A stretch of DNA of 64,000 bases from Myroides sp. WP-1 (GTDB lineage: Bacteria > Bacteroidota > Bacteroidia > Flavobacteriales > Flavobacteriaceae): the NCBI RefSeq assembly GCF_014145635.1, contig NZ_JACHTC010000010.1, positions 59,331 through 123,330 on the forward strand. Direction: 5' to 3'. The notes under the pieces were generated by a model that ran no database searches, was not told where the DNA came from, and was given only the letters and a program-made list of their open reading frames with translations. How positions within the stretch are numbered: position 1 is the stretch's first letter; each line of letters starts with the position of its first letter. Shown here in pieces: positions 17,110-26,896 of the stretch. The translations under genes were made by a program, and so were the position numbers.

Positions 17110-17383
17110 ACGTTTGTTTTTGAATGAGTGAAAAAATAAAGTTTTTTTGTTTACTTTTAAGTTGTGAGTACTCTTCTTTTTTCTGTGGAAAGTTATTTTA
17201 TTCTTTCGAAATACACCAAATTTTAATCAAAAAAAAAGAGTATAATTACACGTTGTACAAGTAGATGCTACCCCAATTAAAAACAGCTTTTTAAAGTTTT
17301 AGTTTTTGAACTATTGGCAGTATCTTTTTTGACTAATTTACAACGATCAGCAGAGGAATAAATTGGAGAAAAAAGACAACAAC

Positions 17384-18487
17384 ATGAAAAAAGCAATTGT
17401 AATACTCTTATTGGTGTTTAGCGGATTTGTATTAGCAAATAGTACTTGCTTTCATCAACATACAACAAGTGTAAAAGAAGGAGAAGTTATGGAAGAAAGA
17501 AAAAACAAGGATACTAAGGTCATCTATTTTGCAGGTGGATGTTTTTGGGGAACGGAACACTTTTTTCAACAGGTGAGAGGTGTAGTGGGTACAGAAGTAG
17601 GGTATGCCAATGGCAATACGGAAAAACCAACCTATAAACAGGTTACTACTGGAACGACGGGCTTTGCAGAAGCTGTAAAGGTGACCTATGATCCCAAAGA
17701 GGTTGATTTTGAGTTGTTACTTGATTTATTCCTTCAGACGATTGATCCAACCACGTTAAATCGCCAAGGAAATGATGTTGGAACACAATATCGTTCGGGG
17801 ATTTACTATGAAGATCAAGCAGATAAATTTCTTATTACTCAGAAAATTAATGAATTAGCTAAACAGTACACCAAAGAAATAGTCGTTGAGGTAGAGCCTT
17901 TGCGCAATTTTTACGATGCAGAACACTACCATCAAAATTATTTAGATAAAAATCCAGGAGGCTATTGTCACATTGGTGCAGACTTATTTGAAGTAGCAAG
18001 AAAGGCTAATCCTAAAAAGAAAAAGACTTATCAACGCCAAGAGAAAGAAACATTAAAACAAAAACTTAGCGCGATACAATATGAGGTAACGCAAAACAAC
18101 GGTACAGAACGAGCCTATAGCAATGAGTTATGGAAGGAATTTCGCGAGGGAATCTATGTGGATATTACCACAGGGGAGCCTTTATTTATTTCGACTGATA
18201 AATACGATGCAGGCTGTGGGTGGCCAAGTTTTTCTAAACCGATTGACACCAAGTTGATTGAGGAAAAAGAAGACAATACACACGGCATGCAACGAACAGA
18301 AGTAAGAAGTACAACAGGGGATGCTCATTTAGGACATGTGTTTAACGACGGACCAGCCGAAACAGGAGGATTGCGTTATTGCATTAATGGAGCGTCTTTG
18401 CGTTTTATTCCAAAAGAGGAAATGAAAGCTGAGGGGTACGAACAATATTTGCCCTTGCTTGAAGATAAAAGAAAAGGACGAAAGTAA
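17384..18487 (+). CDS. msrAB: Exported bifunctional peptide-methionine sulfoxide reductase MsrA/MsrB
   Basis: A 367-residue fusion. Residues 1-20 are a signal peptide ([18 protein letters not shown]). The MsrA domain (about 45-205) has the catalytic GGCFWG with Cys53 and the [15 protein letters not shown] region. The MsrB domain (about 225-360) has [14 protein letters not shown] and the catalytic Cys in [14 protein letters not shown]. The MsrB half lacks a CxxC zinc pair. The protein repairs both S- and R-methionine sulfoxides outside the cytoplasm. An upstream in-frame TTG is rejected in favour of the ATG that begins the signal peptide. The stop codon lies inside a terminator loop. Confidence 0.95.
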   Translation: MKKAIVILLLVFSGFVLANSTCFHQHTTSVKEGEVMEERKNKDTKVIYFAGGCFWGTEHFFQQVRGVVGTEVGYANGNTEKPTYKQVTTGTTGFAEAVKVTYDPKEVDFELLLDLFLQTIDPTTLNRQGNDVGTQYRSGIYYEDQADKFLITQKINELAKQYTKEIVVEVEPLRNFYDAEHYHQNYLDKNPGGYCHIGADLFEVARKANPKKKKTYQRQEKETLKQKLSAIQYEVTQNNGTERAYSNELWKEFREGIYVDITTGEPLFISTDKYDAGCGWPSFSKPIDTKLIEEKEDNTHGMQRTEVRSTTGDAHLGHVFNDGPAETGGLRYCINGASLRFIPKEEMKAEGYEQYLPLLEDKRKGRK

Positions 18488-18502
18488 TTTCGTCCTTTTT
18501 TG
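18472..18502 (+). terminator. Terminator overlapping the msrAB stop codon
   Basis: AAAAGGACGAAA (18472-18483) pairs with 18488-18499 around the loop GTAA, which contains the first bases of the TAA stop; T residues follow. Confidence 0.85.
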
Positions 18503-18530
18503 AATATAGATGTAGAACTAACACACGGAT

Positions 18531-19619
18531 TCATTGTTGAAGTGCTTCAACCTCTCGAATAAGTTGTGTGAGTATAATTTTAATAGATGCACCACTATAA
18601 GGCCCACGAGACTGACCCGTCCACAAGCTAGAAAATTGAGGGTCTTTTTTTATTTTAGCTGCAATTCTTAATCCAATAGTTAGTTTGTTTTGGAACGGAT
18701 AAGGGAGAATGTAATCCGAATGATCAAGTTGTTGGGTGAATGTATTGCTTAGTCCCCTTGCATAACGACCTGAGAAGCTCTTCGTTAAGGTCAGGTCCTC
18801 TTCTTTTGCCTGTCTCAAAGCTTCTTTTTCAAATTCCGCTAGATTACTTTCTTCAGATCCCATGAGTAAACTACCAAGGGCAAACCCTTGTGCACCCAAT
18901 GTTTTAGCCGCTAAAATAGTTGAAGCGTTATAGAGTCCACCAGCGTAAATAAGCGGAGTCTGTACGGCGTCTTTTACTTGGGCTAATAAAGATAATCCGC
19001 CAATTTTAGGCAGTGTATCCGTTAAGAAAGTACCTTGATGACCACCCGCTTCAATTCCTTGAACACAAATAAGATCGATGCCTTTCTGTTCTAATACTCG
19101 AGCTTCTGCAACAGAAGTACACGTTCCGATAAGAACAATACCGTGATTTTTCATCTTGGCAATTGTAGCATCATCAAAAATACCAAAAGTAAAACTGACA
19201 ATTTTACAACCTTCAGTGATAATTGCCTCTACTTGATCTCGATAATCTGTATATACGACTTGCTCATAATCTGCCAGATTAACTGTTAAACCATGTTGTT
19301 TCGCTAAACTTTCGATATATTGTTTTGTACGAGTATACTGTAGTTCTAATTCTTTCGTGCGTTTTGGCAAAGGATTAAGAAAGACATTTACAGCAAAAGG
19401 GTGATGCGTTAGTTGCTTGGTTGCTCGAATCAACTCGGTGCATTTTTCAGCAGGTAAATCTCCCAAAGGTAAAGTACCTAAAACACCAATTTCGCCCGCT
19501 GCTGCAACCATTTGAGGCGTAGCGACGCCAAACATTGGCGCTTGAATAATGGGGTATTTCGTTTCTAGCCGTGCAGTAATCTTGTTTTTCCAAGTAAAAG
19601 TATCCGTAGGCATCTTCAT
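18531..19619 (-). CDS. Nitronate monooxygenase / 2-nitropropane dioxygenase family flavoprotein
   Basis: A 362-residue FMN-dependent TIM-barrel protein. It shows the N-terminal YPIIQAPMFGVATPQMVAA motif, VNVFLNPLP, CVQGIEAGGHQGTF with the conserved His used in catalysis, LIYAGGLY and FALGSLLMGSEES for phosphate binding of FMN. These enzymes oxidise alkyl nitronates such as propionate-3-nitronate to detoxify them. It is monocistronic and convergent with msrAB. Start MKMPTDTFTWK is the first ATG and gives the normal family length. Confidence 0.88.
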   Translation of the reverse strand: MKMPTDTFTWKNKITARLETKYPIIQAPMFGVATPQMVAAAGEIGVLGTLPLGDLPAEKCTELIRATKQLTHHPFAVNVFLNPLPKRTKELELQYTRTKQYIESLAKQHGLTVNLADYEQVVYTDYRDQVEAIITEGCKIVSFTFGIFDDATIAKMKNHGIVLIGTCTSVAEARVLEQKGIDLICVQGIEAGGHQGTFLTDTLPKIGGLSLLAQVKDAVQTPLIYAGGLYNASTILAAKTLGAQGFALGSLLMGSEESNLAEFEKEALRQAKEEDLTLTKSFSGRYARGLSNTFTQQLDHSDYILPYPFQNKLTIGLRIAAKIKKDPQFSSLWTGQSRGPYSGASIKIILTQLIREVEALQQ

Positions 19620-19708
19620 TCGTTTTTTGGTTAATACTCAAAAGTACAAGTTTAAAAAAAAGAATAAGATGATAAATAGCAGTATTTCAAAAAGGTTGAA
19701 AAATAAAA

Positions 19709-19736
19709 AAGCCCAATTGCATGTGCAATTGGGCTT
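19709..19736 (-). terminator. Terminator of the surface lipoprotein gene
   Basis: AAGCCCAATTGCA (19709-19721) pairs with 19724-19736; on the minus strand the hairpin runs into TTTTTTA. Confidence 0.85.
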
Positions 19737-19757
19737 GGTCAATCATTTTTTTAAAAA

Positions 19758-21290
19758 CTATTTTCTACTGTTTTTAGCAGCATCAAATTTTTGTCCTTTA
19801 CCGTACGATTTTTTCGCAACTTTTGTTTGTTGAGCAGAAGTAGCTCTACTTGCGTTGTTAACGAATTGTAAGTTTCCAGTATAAGAAGCAGTAATTTTGT
19901 TTTCTCTGTCGTCGATTGCGTTTACTGTAATCGTGTAAACATCACCATTCTTTTCAACTTTTACTGTTCCAGTGCGCGTAGGAGCGAAACCTGTTGTTAC
20001 TGATTCTCCTTCGCTGTCTATAGTTTGCTTAAAGAACCAAGTTCCCCAGTCTAATCCTGGTTCAGAACCACCACCTTCACCAGCGTTTCCTGCCATTTCT
20101 TCCCCAATTGGGAATTCACCTACAGGAATGTCTGTTGTTGCGTTAACATCTGTGTAAAGTGTTACACGCATCCATTCTCCTGAACCATCAACTCCGAAGT
20201 ATTGACCTGGATATGGAGTTAAAGTCTCGCTGTATAAATAAAGATTCCAACGGTTGTTTTCTTTTGCAGTAATCGGCGATTTACCTTTGTACTCTAAGAA
20301 TCCTTGTGTTAGTTCCTGTACTTCTTGATCCGCTCTTAAAGTAGAAATTGTATACTGATCCCCTTGTTTTACTGTTCCCGTATATTTACCTAAATGTCTT
20401 TTGCCATTCTCTAGTAAGATATTGAAGCGAATCTCTTGTCCTTGTTTGTGTTCCATCACTTTGATTGAACCATCTAGGATATACAATTCTTCTTCAATTC
20501 CAGCTGCTTTGTCATTGTGTTGGAAGCTAGCAAATGAATAATCATCTTCTCCATTTTCAATCGCTTCTTTAGAACCCACTCTAAATGCACCTACTTCATA
20601 TGCAGTAGAAGCCTTGAATGTTTTGTTAGGAACTTTAGCTTCCCATGCTTTAGGAGCCATTTGATCAAAGAAAGAAAGTGAAATATGGTATCCGTCTCCT
20701 TCTAGTTCTCCGTATTTATTCGCTTCGCCTTGAGTGAAATACGTCATGTATTCCGCTACATTTGGATGGTCAAATACATTATCTCCCCAGTACCAACCGT
20801 TTTGAACTTCGTAGGTTACATCATAAATAGGTTCGATATCAATAGCTTGTGTGTAGTTAATGTCATATTCAACACCTTGCTCATCTTTTAAAGTCCCTTT
20901 AAAAGTATACGTTTGCTCTGCTTTAGATACAGCAAGCGAACCACCCACGATTTTAGCTTGTGTTTCACCTTGTTTTAAAACACTTTTCGTTGTAATAGTG
21001 TAAAGTACTGATCCATCAGATACAAGATACGTTTCAGGTCTTAATCCAGCCTCAAGAAGATCCGCATCCGCAATTGCGTTAGAAATAAAATTCAAGTGAA
21101 AATCACCCTTGTTTGTTTTTAAAACAATGTTGAAATCTCCTTTGTTATCCACAGTACCAAGGTAAGTCCCTGTCGACTGATCTACCGTAACAGGCGTGGC
21201 GTTGTCCGATTTGTTGTCATCACTGCTACATGATGTCATCGCTAGATTTGTAAGCAAAATAAAGCTTACTAAAAACGATAGTTTTTTCAT
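19758..21290 (-). CDS. Large surface-type lipoprotein of unknown function
   Basis: A 510-residue lipoprotein: signal peptide MKKLSFLVSFILLTNLAM with lipobox MTSC, then SSDDNKSD. An acidic S..DD run after the acylated Cys resembles the lipoprotein export signal that sends Bacteroidetes lipoproteins to the cell surface. The mature protein is beta-rich with repeated short modules (GTYLGTVDNKGDFNIVLK, GKYTGTVKQGDQYTIS, GTVKVEKNGDVYTITV, ITASYTGNLQF), suggesting several related beta-sandwich or barrel repeats. I do not recognise a named family. The C-terminus is basic (KVAKKSYGKGQKFDAAKNSRK without the first residue). It appears monocistronic. Confidence 0.75.
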   Translation of the reverse strand: MKKLSFLVSFILLTNLAMTSCSSDDNKSDNATPVTVDQSTGTYLGTVDNKGDFNIVLKTNKGDFHLNFISNAIADADLLEAGLRPETYLVSDGSVLYTITTKSVLKQGETQAKIVGGSLAVSKAEQTYTFKGTLKDEQGVEYDINYTQAIDIEPIYDVTYEVQNGWYWGDNVFDHPNVAEYMTYFTQGEANKYGELEGDGYHISLSFFDQMAPKAWEAKVPNKTFKASTAYEVGAFRVGSKEAIENGEDDYSFASFQHNDKAAGIEEELYILDGSIKVMEHKQGQEIRFNILLENGKRHLGKYTGTVKQGDQYTISTLRADQEVQELTQGFLEYKGKSPITAKENNRWNLYLYSETLTPYPGQYFGVDGSGEWMRVTLYTDVNATTDIPVGEFPIGEEMAGNAGEGGGSEPGLDWGTWFFKQTIDSEGESVTTGFAPTRTGTVKVEKNGDVYTITVNAIDDRENKITASYTGNLQFVNNASRATSAQQTKVAKKSYGKGQKFDAAKNSRK

Positions 21291-21771
21291 AGTAAATTGA
21301 ATTAGTCTAAGATGTTTGCAGTAACATCTAATTTATTTTGTTTGTTGAGTTAGAGTTTGCTTTTGAATAATGTAATTAATGCTTGTATTAATTTGAAAAG
21401 TATAACCAACTCAGTGTGCAAGGTAGATTTAATTTCTAATAATTTCATAACAACTAAATAAATTAACAAAAAATAATAAGGCTATTTCTCAATATGTGAA
21501 TATATCTAATGTTATAGTTTATTAATTATGTGGGTAAAAAAATATTTATTAAGTATAATCACTCCATTTATTTAATGAGAGCTGTAAATTTATTAGGAGA
21601 AAAATGAAAATCATAAATTTTCACTACTTGGGGAAATAAGTTGGTTTGCGGTTTACAAACACCAAACACCAAACAACGAACACCAAAGAACGAACACCAA
21701 ACAACGAACACCAAACAAAAAAAAACCATCCCTACAAAGGAATGGTTTGTCTATTATTGATCATTTTTCCG
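21291..21771. other. 481-bp intergenic region with CGAACACCAAAC repeats
   Basis: AT-rich leader of the lipoprotein gene up to about 21640. It then holds a block (21655-21718) with about five copies of AACACCAAAC/CGAACACCAAA, the same words found in the 14.3 kb array and at 11790. An imperfect hairpin (AAACCATCCC ... GGAATGGTTT) follows, probably the terminator of the flavoprotein gene on the minus strand. No coding potential was seen. Confidence 0.6.
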
Positions 21772-21794
21772 TTAACCGTTAACGGTTAACGATT
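21771..21794. repeat. Palindromic GTTAAC repeat forming the 3' end of the flavoprotein gene
   Basis: Three GTTAAC hexamers in 20 bases form a near-perfect palindrome. Similar GTTAAC runs occur in the Rhs-island spacers. Confidence 0.7.
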
Positions 21795-23340
21795 CAACGC
21801 ATAGAATTGCACATTTTTCACCATCTATAGCAGCTGAGATAATACCACCGGCATAGCCAGCTCCTTCACCACAAGGGTATAGGCCCTTAATTTGAGGATG
21901 TTCTAAAGAACGATCATCACGTGGTATTCTCACAGGAGAAGAGGTTCTACTTTCTGGTGCGTGAAGGATTGCTTCATTGGTAAAGTATCCCTTCATAGAT
22001 TTGCCAAATTCTTGAAATCCTTCGCGCATAATTTGCGTTAAAAAGTCAGGAAACACTTCTCCTAATTCTAAAGAAGTTGTACCAGGCAAATAAGAAGTTT
22101 TAGGAATTGAGGAAGAAACTTTCTTTTGCGAGAAGTCTACCATGCGTTGAGCGGGTACTCGCTGTGTTTCTCCTGCTAGGAGGAAAGCTCTTTGCTCAAT
22201 AGATTTTTGAAATTCCATTCCAGCTAACGCACCAAATTTTTCAAAGGGTTTAAAATCTTCTAATCGCAGTTCAACAACGATACCAGAGTTTGCTGTTGCT
22301 TGATCGCGTTTGGAAGGTGACCAACCGTTTGTAACTACTTCACCCGGTGCCGTAGCACAAGGAGCAATTACTCCTCCAGGACACATACAAAACGAATACA
22401 TTCCTCTACCATTTACTTGTTTTACAATAGAGTAGGGCGCAGGAGGAAGAAACTCACCTCTATAGTCACACGAGTATTGTATTTGATCAATGAGTGATTG
22501 CGGGTGTTCTGCTCGAACACCTAATGCAAAAGGTTTCGCTTCAATGAGTATATTTTTTCGATCGAGTAATTCGTAAATATCACGCGCCGAGTGTCCTGTA
22601 GCCAAAATTACTTTATTCGCTTCGATAGTATCGCCATTTTCGAGTACAACTCCACGCATTTCATTGCCCTCTAAAACAAAGTCAACAACGCGTTTTTCAA
22701 AAAGTACTTCCCCGCCAAATTCTTCAATTTTATGGCGCATATCCTGCATGATTTTAGGCAATTTATTTGTACCAATATGCGGATGAGCTTCGACTAAGAT
22801 ATCTTGAGAAGCACCAAAGGCAACGAGTAGTTCTAAAATGCGATTGATATCCCCGCGTTTTTTGGAACGAGTATATAGTTTACCGTCAGAATAAGTCCCT
22901 GCACCACCTTCTCCAAAGCAGTAGTTAGAATCGGGGTTGACAATGTGCTCGATATTAATAGCCTTTAGATCTCTTCGACGTCCACGTACGTCTTTTCCTC
23001 TTTCAATCACGATGGGTTTTACACCGAGTTCGATGAGTTGTAATGCCGCAAAATAACCCGCAGGTCCAGCGCCAACCACAATCACGCGTTTGGCGTCTTT
23101 TACGTTTTTGTAGGCAGGAAAATCAATTTGGCGATGCATCACTTCTTCACCTGTAAAAAACACTTGTACTTTTAAATTGATTTTGACGATGCGTTGTCTG
23201 GCATCAATCGATCTTTTTAAGATGGTAATGTGTTGAATATCAGAAACTGAAGTTTTGATATGTTGCGCAACATGAGCCGTTAATAAATCCGCTGAAGCCG
23301 CAACTTCAGGAAGCACTTGGAGCAATAATTCTTGTGGCAT
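21772..23340 (-). CDS. COG2509-type FAD-dependent dehydrogenase
   Basis: A 522-residue flavoprotein. A ferredoxin-like N-terminal domain (1-90) precedes the dinucleotide-binding motif VIVVGAGPAGYFAALQL (about 93-110). The family-specific CFGEGGAGTYSDGKL, FALGVRAEHPQ, CMCPGGVIAPCATAPGE and LYPCGEGAGYAGGI motifs follow. COG2509 proteins are uncharacterised FAD dehydrogenases found widely. The start MPQELLLQV is preferred to an ATG 33 bases upstream that would add a hydrophobic stub. The last five residues (LTVNG) and the stop are encoded by a GTTAACCGTTAACGGTTAAC repeat, so the C-terminus appears to have been built from repeat DNA. Confidence 0.88.
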   Translation of the reverse strand: MPQELLLQVLPEVAASADLLTAHVAQHIKTSVSDIQHITILKRSIDARQRIVKINLKVQVFFTGEEVMHRQIDFPAYKNVKDAKRVIVVGAGPAGYFAALQLIELGVKPIVIERGKDVRGRRRDLKAINIEHIVNPDSNYCFGEGGAGTYSDGKLYTRSKKRGDINRILELLVAFGASQDILVEAHPHIGTNKLPKIMQDMRHKIEEFGGEVLFEKRVVDFVLEGNEMRGVVLENGDTIEANKVILATGHSARDIYELLDRKNILIEAKPFALGVRAEHPQSLIDQIQYSCDYRGEFLPPAPYSIVKQVNGRGMYSFCMCPGGVIAPCATAPGEVVTNGWSPSKRDQATANSGIVVELRLEDFKPFEKFGALAGMEFQKSIEQRAFLLAGETQRVPAQRMVDFSQKKVSSSIPKTSYLPGTTSLELGEVFPDFLTQIMREGFQEFGKSMKGYFTNEAILHAPESRTSSPVRIPRDDRSLEHPQIKGLYPCGEGAGYAGGIISAAIDGEKCAILCVESLTVNG

Positions 23341-23442
23341 TTTTTTATAAAGCAAATAGAAATTAAAGCGCAAAAATACACTAAAAAATCAAAAAATAAT
23401 TTTTGAAATAAAATGGAATTAAAAAATGAAGATTCACCTTCT

Positions 23443-23458
23443 TGACAAACAGTTGTCA
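23443..23458. promoter_or_regulatory. Inverted repeat upstream of tag, candidate operator
   Basis: TGACAA (23443-23448) and TTGTCA (23453-23458) are separated by four bases, just upstream of a -7 box. Confidence 0.35.
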
Positions 23459-23469
23459 GGTAGATGCGT

Positions 23470-23477
23470 TATCTTTG
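23470..23477 (+). promoter_or_regulatory. -7 promoter element of tag
   Basis: TATCTTTG, 52 bases upstream of the ATG. Candidate TTG -33 elements (23442, 23453) are at non-ideal spacing. Confidence 0.45.
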
Positions 23478-23529
23478 TCTTGTATAAGTTTAATGCTGCG
23501 CTAACAAGCGAAATTTAAAAAGAAAAAGG

Positions 23530-24081
23530 ATGTCTTACTGTGAACATGTTGAATTATTGACCGGCGATCGAAAGATCCTCCATAAAAAATACCACGATCA
23601 TCACTATGGTTTTCCCATTCACGATGACAATGAGTTGTTTGGTCGTTTAATTATGGAGATTAATCAGGCGGGGTTGAGTTGGGAAACAATACTCAAAAAA
23701 GAAGAGGCTTTTCGCAAAGCTTACGACGATTTTGATATTGCCACTGTGGCGGCTTATACAGAAATGGATCGAGAGCGTTTAATGCAAGATGCGGGTATTA
23801 TTCGCAATCGATTAAAAATCAATGCAGCGATTGAAAATGCTAAAGTTATTTTAGTGTTTCAGCAGGAGTTTGGTTCATTTGAAAATTGGCTCAAACAGCA
23901 GCATCCAAAAACAAAAGAAGAGTGGGTGAAATTGTTTAAAAAACACTTTCGCTTTACGGGAGGAGAAATTGTCAATGAGTTTTTGATGAGTATCGGATAT
24001 TTAAAAGGTGCACATACAGAGGCTTGTCCAATTCATCAAGAAGTGCTGAAAAACAAACCGTTATGGTCTATAGAAGTATAA
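23530..24081 (+). CDS. tag: DNA-3-methyladenine glycosylase I
   Basis: A 183-residue enzyme of the usual TAG length that excises 3-methyladenine from alkylated DNA in base-excision repair. The N-terminal Cys4 (MSYCEH), the YHDHHYGFPIHDDNELFGRL block and the C-terminal HTEACPIHQE supply the zinc-snap Cys/His ligands. LSWETILKKEEAFRKAYDDFD is the conserved catalytic and base-stacking region. It is single-gene, preceded by a TATCTTTG box and a small inverted repeat, and convergent with the GNAT gene across a perfect palindromic terminator. Confidence 0.93.
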   Translation: MSYCEHVELLTGDRKILHKKYHDHHYGFPIHDDNELFGRLIMEINQAGLSWETILKKEEAFRKAYDDFDIATVAAYTEMDRERLMQDAGIIRNRLKINAAIENAKVILVFQQEFGSFENWLKQQHPKTKEEWVKLFKKHFRFTGGEIVNEFLMSIGYLKGAHTEACPIHQEVLKNKPLWSIEV

Positions 24082-24121
24082 GTATAATAGCTCTGTTTGA
24101 ACTTCATTAGATATCGTACAC

Positions 24122-24151
24122 AAAAGGGAGATAGTTAACTATCTCCCTTTT
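24122..24151. terminator. Perfect 30-bp palindromic bidirectional terminator
   Basis: AAAAGGGAGATAGTT followed directly by its reverse complement; T-tracts on both strands. It separates the convergent tag and GNAT genes. Confidence 0.85.
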
Positions 24152-24156
24152 GCTAC

Positions 24157-24672
24157 TTAGACCTCTTCTTTCCAGCGAATAAATAGAGAAGAAGCTTGCC
24201 CAAAAGGGCCTGTGGTCTTTTCTTCTTGCTTTTCAAATCCCCACGCAATTAAGTGAGGAATGATTGGATCTTGCGAGGTAACCTCTAACCAAATGGCGTC
24301 ATACTGCCGAGTAAGTGATACGATCTTAGTCCAAAGTGACTGGCGAACTTCGTTTTGATCATAGGTTGGTAGAAGGTATAACGACGCAAGATTAATTACT
24401 TTTTTATCTGCTAGTAGAACAGGTTGATCTACTTGTTTAATCATGACATAACCTGCTGGGATGTCATCATGATAAACAGTCAACATTTGTGTACTTAAAT
24501 CGTTGAGCTCTAGTATTGTTTCTTTGTGATCCAATTGTTGAGCGAGATAAGTATTGAGGGATTCTTCATCGAGAACTGAGGTATACAATGCTCGAATTTG
24601 AGCTTCTCTTAATTGAAAAAGCGTGCGCAATCCTTCTTCTGTTGCTATAGTGAATTTAGATATGATGCTCAT
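24157..24672 (-). CDS. GNAT-family N-acetyltransferase-like protein
   Basis: A 171-residue protein with a divergent GNAT fold: MLTVYHDDIPAGYVMIKQV (strands 2-4), LASLYLLPTYDQNEVRQSLW in place of the acetyl-CoA loop, and a final IWLEVTSQDPIIPHLIAWGFEKQEE typical of strands 5-6. The acetyl-CoA binding loop lacks a clean Q/RxxGxG/A, so catalytic activity is uncertain. The start MSIISKF is preferred over an ATG seven codons upstream. The substrate is unknown. Confidence 0.7.
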   Translation of the reverse strand: MSIISKFTIATEEGLRTLFQLREAQIRALYTSVLDEESLNTYLAQQLDHKETILELNDLSTQMLTVYHDDIPAGYVMIKQVDQPVLLADKKVINLASLYLLPTYDQNEVRQSLWTKIVSLTRQYDAIWLEVTSQDPIIPHLIAWGFEKQEEKTTGPFGQASSLFIRWKEEV

Positions 24673-24757
24673 GATAAAATTGAGTTTATTCACAAAGATA
24701 GTTCAATGGCAGTCATCTTTTTCGATACAGTATAAGTAAAAATGATCGGTACATCAG

Positions 24758-26161
24758 TTATTTCAATGCTTCACCTAGCTTTTTGAGCAAAGCTAAATCA
24801 GTGGCACTTAGGCGTTGTGCAAAAATGGCTCTGAAATTGCGCTTGTAGACATCGCCATACGAAAACGTTTCTCCAGGCGTAAAGCCAAGACCTAGCGCTT
24901 GACAGTGGTTGTAAAATACTTCAGGATCTATAGAAGAGGGGATTTGTCCCCACATACTATAACCTCCTTTGGGTGGTTGTTGTGTATAATCGGAAGGAAA
25001 ATGCGTTTGAAAAATGCGGTAAAATTGCATCGCTTGACGCTCGAGATTTTGTCGGAATTGGCGCAGGTGCTTCTCATAGCTAGGCTGACGAAGTAATTTG
25101 ATAACCACTTCTTGATTGATTGGCGATACAGATCTTCCCAATGCAAATTTGATGCGTTCCGCTTGTGCAAAATACGGTCCAGCAGCCAACCATCCTAAAC
25201 GCAATCCAGGGGCAATAGTTTTAGAATAAGAGGAAAAGGTCAAAACCATTCCTTTTTTATCAAATTTTTTAATGTTGATTGGGCGTTCACCTTGAAAGTG
25301 CAGATCGCCATAGATATCATTTTCAAGCAGTGGAATTTGGTATTTCACCGCGAGGGTATAGAGTTCTTCTTTTTTTTCATCCGAGAGAAGAACTCCTGTT
25401 GGATTGTGAAAATTTGGTGTGAGAACTACAGCTTTAATCGCGTGTTGTTGACACATTTTGTCCAAGTATAGGGTATCAAAACCGAGAAGAGGATGCACGG
25501 GAATTTCCAATGCGCGTAAACGCAAACTAGCGATGACTTCAAGAACAGAAAATATACAAGGACTTTCAACCGCAACAATATCGTTGGGGGAGGTAACAGC
25601 CGCAAGTGCAATGTACAGCGCTTGTAGAGCACCATCTGTCAATAGCAATTCTCCTTCTTGTATTGCAGTGCCTTGTATCGTGGCGCGCTGTTGAATTAAG
25701 GTGCGTAATTCCGACGAACCGGCATTGGGATAGTAATGAAGGAGGGAAGATCCTTTTTCGCGAATAACTTCTTGCATTGTTTTTAATACGAGTTGTTGAG
25801 GAATAAAAGTCAACGCAGGTGCAGCAATGTGAAAAGAAGGCTGTTCGGAATGAGCCAATCGGGTAGAGGTCAGGGCTAATTTTGAGCTGAAAACAGCGTC
25901 CCTTGGTATTTGAGGTAAGTCTGGAGCAACAGTGGTTGTCATCTGAATGTGCGAAGCAACAACATAACCTGAACGCGGAATACTTTTGACCAACCCTTTA
26001 AAAACGAGATAATCATATCCACTTTGAACTGAACTAGTACTCAAATTAAAAGCAGCCTTGATCTGACGAACGGAAGGCAATGCATCGCCTGCTTTCACTC
26101 TTCCTTGGCGAATGTCTTCTTCTATTTTAACCGTAAATATTTCGTATCTATACTTTTTCAC
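24758..26161 (-). CDS. MocR/PdxR-type GntR regulator with PLP-dependent aminotransferase domain
   Basis: A 467-residue fusion. Residues 1-72 are a GntR winged helix (KIEEDIRQGRVKAGDALPS, LSTSSVQSGYDYLVFKGLV). Residues 110-465 form a fold-type I aminotransferase with the PLP lysine in FSSYSKTIAPGLRLGWLAAG and the cofactor segments LTPNFHNPTG and ENDIYGDLHF. MocR proteins are PLP- or amino-acid-responsive regulators that usually control a divergent gene. The divergent neighbour here is a Crp/Fnr-like regulator starting 133 bases away, so that gene is the first candidate target. Confidence 0.9.
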   Translation of the reverse strand: MKKYRYEIFTVKIEEDIRQGRVKAGDALPSVRQIKAAFNLSTSSVQSGYDYLVFKGLVKSIPRSGYVVASHIQMTTTVAPDLPQIPRDAVFSSKLALTSTRLAHSEQPSFHIAAPALTFIPQQLVLKTMQEVIREKGSSLLHYYPNAGSSELRTLIQQRATIQGTAIQEGELLLTDGALQALYIALAAVTSPNDIVAVESPCIFSVLEVIASLRLRALEIPVHPLLGFDTLYLDKMCQQHAIKAVVLTPNFHNPTGVLLSDEKKEELYTLAVKYQIPLLENDIYGDLHFQGERPINIKKFDKKGMVLTFSSYSKTIAPGLRLGWLAAGPYFAQAERIKFALGRSVSPINQEVVIKLLRQPSYEKHLRQFRQNLERQAMQFYRIFQTHFPSDYTQQPPKGGYSMWGQIPSSIDPEVFYNHCQALGLGFTPGETFSYGDVYKRNFRAIFAQRLSATDLALLKKLGEALK

Positions 26162-26294
26162 TACTTGCGGGATTTGCTGTACAGAACAAAGGTATTTGTT
26201 TTTGTTGTTTTTTTCAGTACAGAAAAAGGCTTTTCGTCATTTCTCCTTTTTTTGTACCTTTCCATTTGATACGATAATTTCTAAGTTATTTACT

Positions 26295-26828
26295 ATGTTC
26301 ACCGCTGATCAAACGTTATACAATTTGTTACGGGAGTATTTTACTCCTATTGCTATTCCAGCTAAACACAATCTAATTGAAGAAGGACATTATTCAAAAC
26401 ACTTTTATTTTGTTGAAAAAGGAGCTTTGCGTGGATGGACTTTACACGAAGGAAAGGAAGTAACATTTCAATTTGTATTTGAGGATGGCTTTTTTTGTAG
26501 TATAGAGAGTTTTTGGTATGATAAACCGAGTCAATATACCGTAGAAGCTTTAGAAAACACTCATTTACTAGCTCTAGACAAGGCACAGTTAAAAGAATTG
26601 ATGCAGGCTAATGTTTTGCTTTTAGAAGCTTTTACGGCTTATATGATTGAACGTGTATTAATCTATCAAAAAATGACCATTGATCGCATCAAAGAAAATC
26701 CCGAAAAACGCTACAAGCAATTGATGCAACAAGCACCAGAGATAATTCAGCGGATTCCCCAACATTATGTTGCTTCTTATCTGGGGATAACACCTGTTTC
26801 ACTTAGTAGAATTCGCAACAGACGTTAA
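26295..26828 (+). CDS. Crp/Fnr-family transcriptional regulator
   Basis: A 177-residue protein with an N-terminal cyclic-nucleotide-binding-like beta roll (HNLIEEGHYSKHFYFVEKGALRGW; FEDGFFCSIESFWY) and a short C-terminal helix-turn-helix (QHYVASYLGITPVSLSRIRNR). It is smaller than E. coli Crp and resembles the many Bacteroidetes Crp-like regulators whose ligand is unknown. I start at MFTADQTLY rather than at an upstream ATG inside the divergent promoter region. It lies next to an interrupted NTF2-like gene on the same strand. Confidence 0.85.
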   Translation: MFTADQTLYNLLREYFTPIAIPAKHNLIEEGHYSKHFYFVEKGALRGWTLHEGKEVTFQFVFEDGFFCSIESFWYDKPSQYTVEALENTHLLALDKAQLKELMQANVLLLEAFTAYMIERVLIYQKMTIDRIKENPEKRYKQLMQQAPEIIQRIPQHYVASYLGITPVSLSRIRNRR

Positions 26829-26896
26829 TTAACAATTGTTATCGTTCCTCCTTTTTCAATCCCCCATCTTTGTAGTATAATTTTAAAGAGTAGAAC

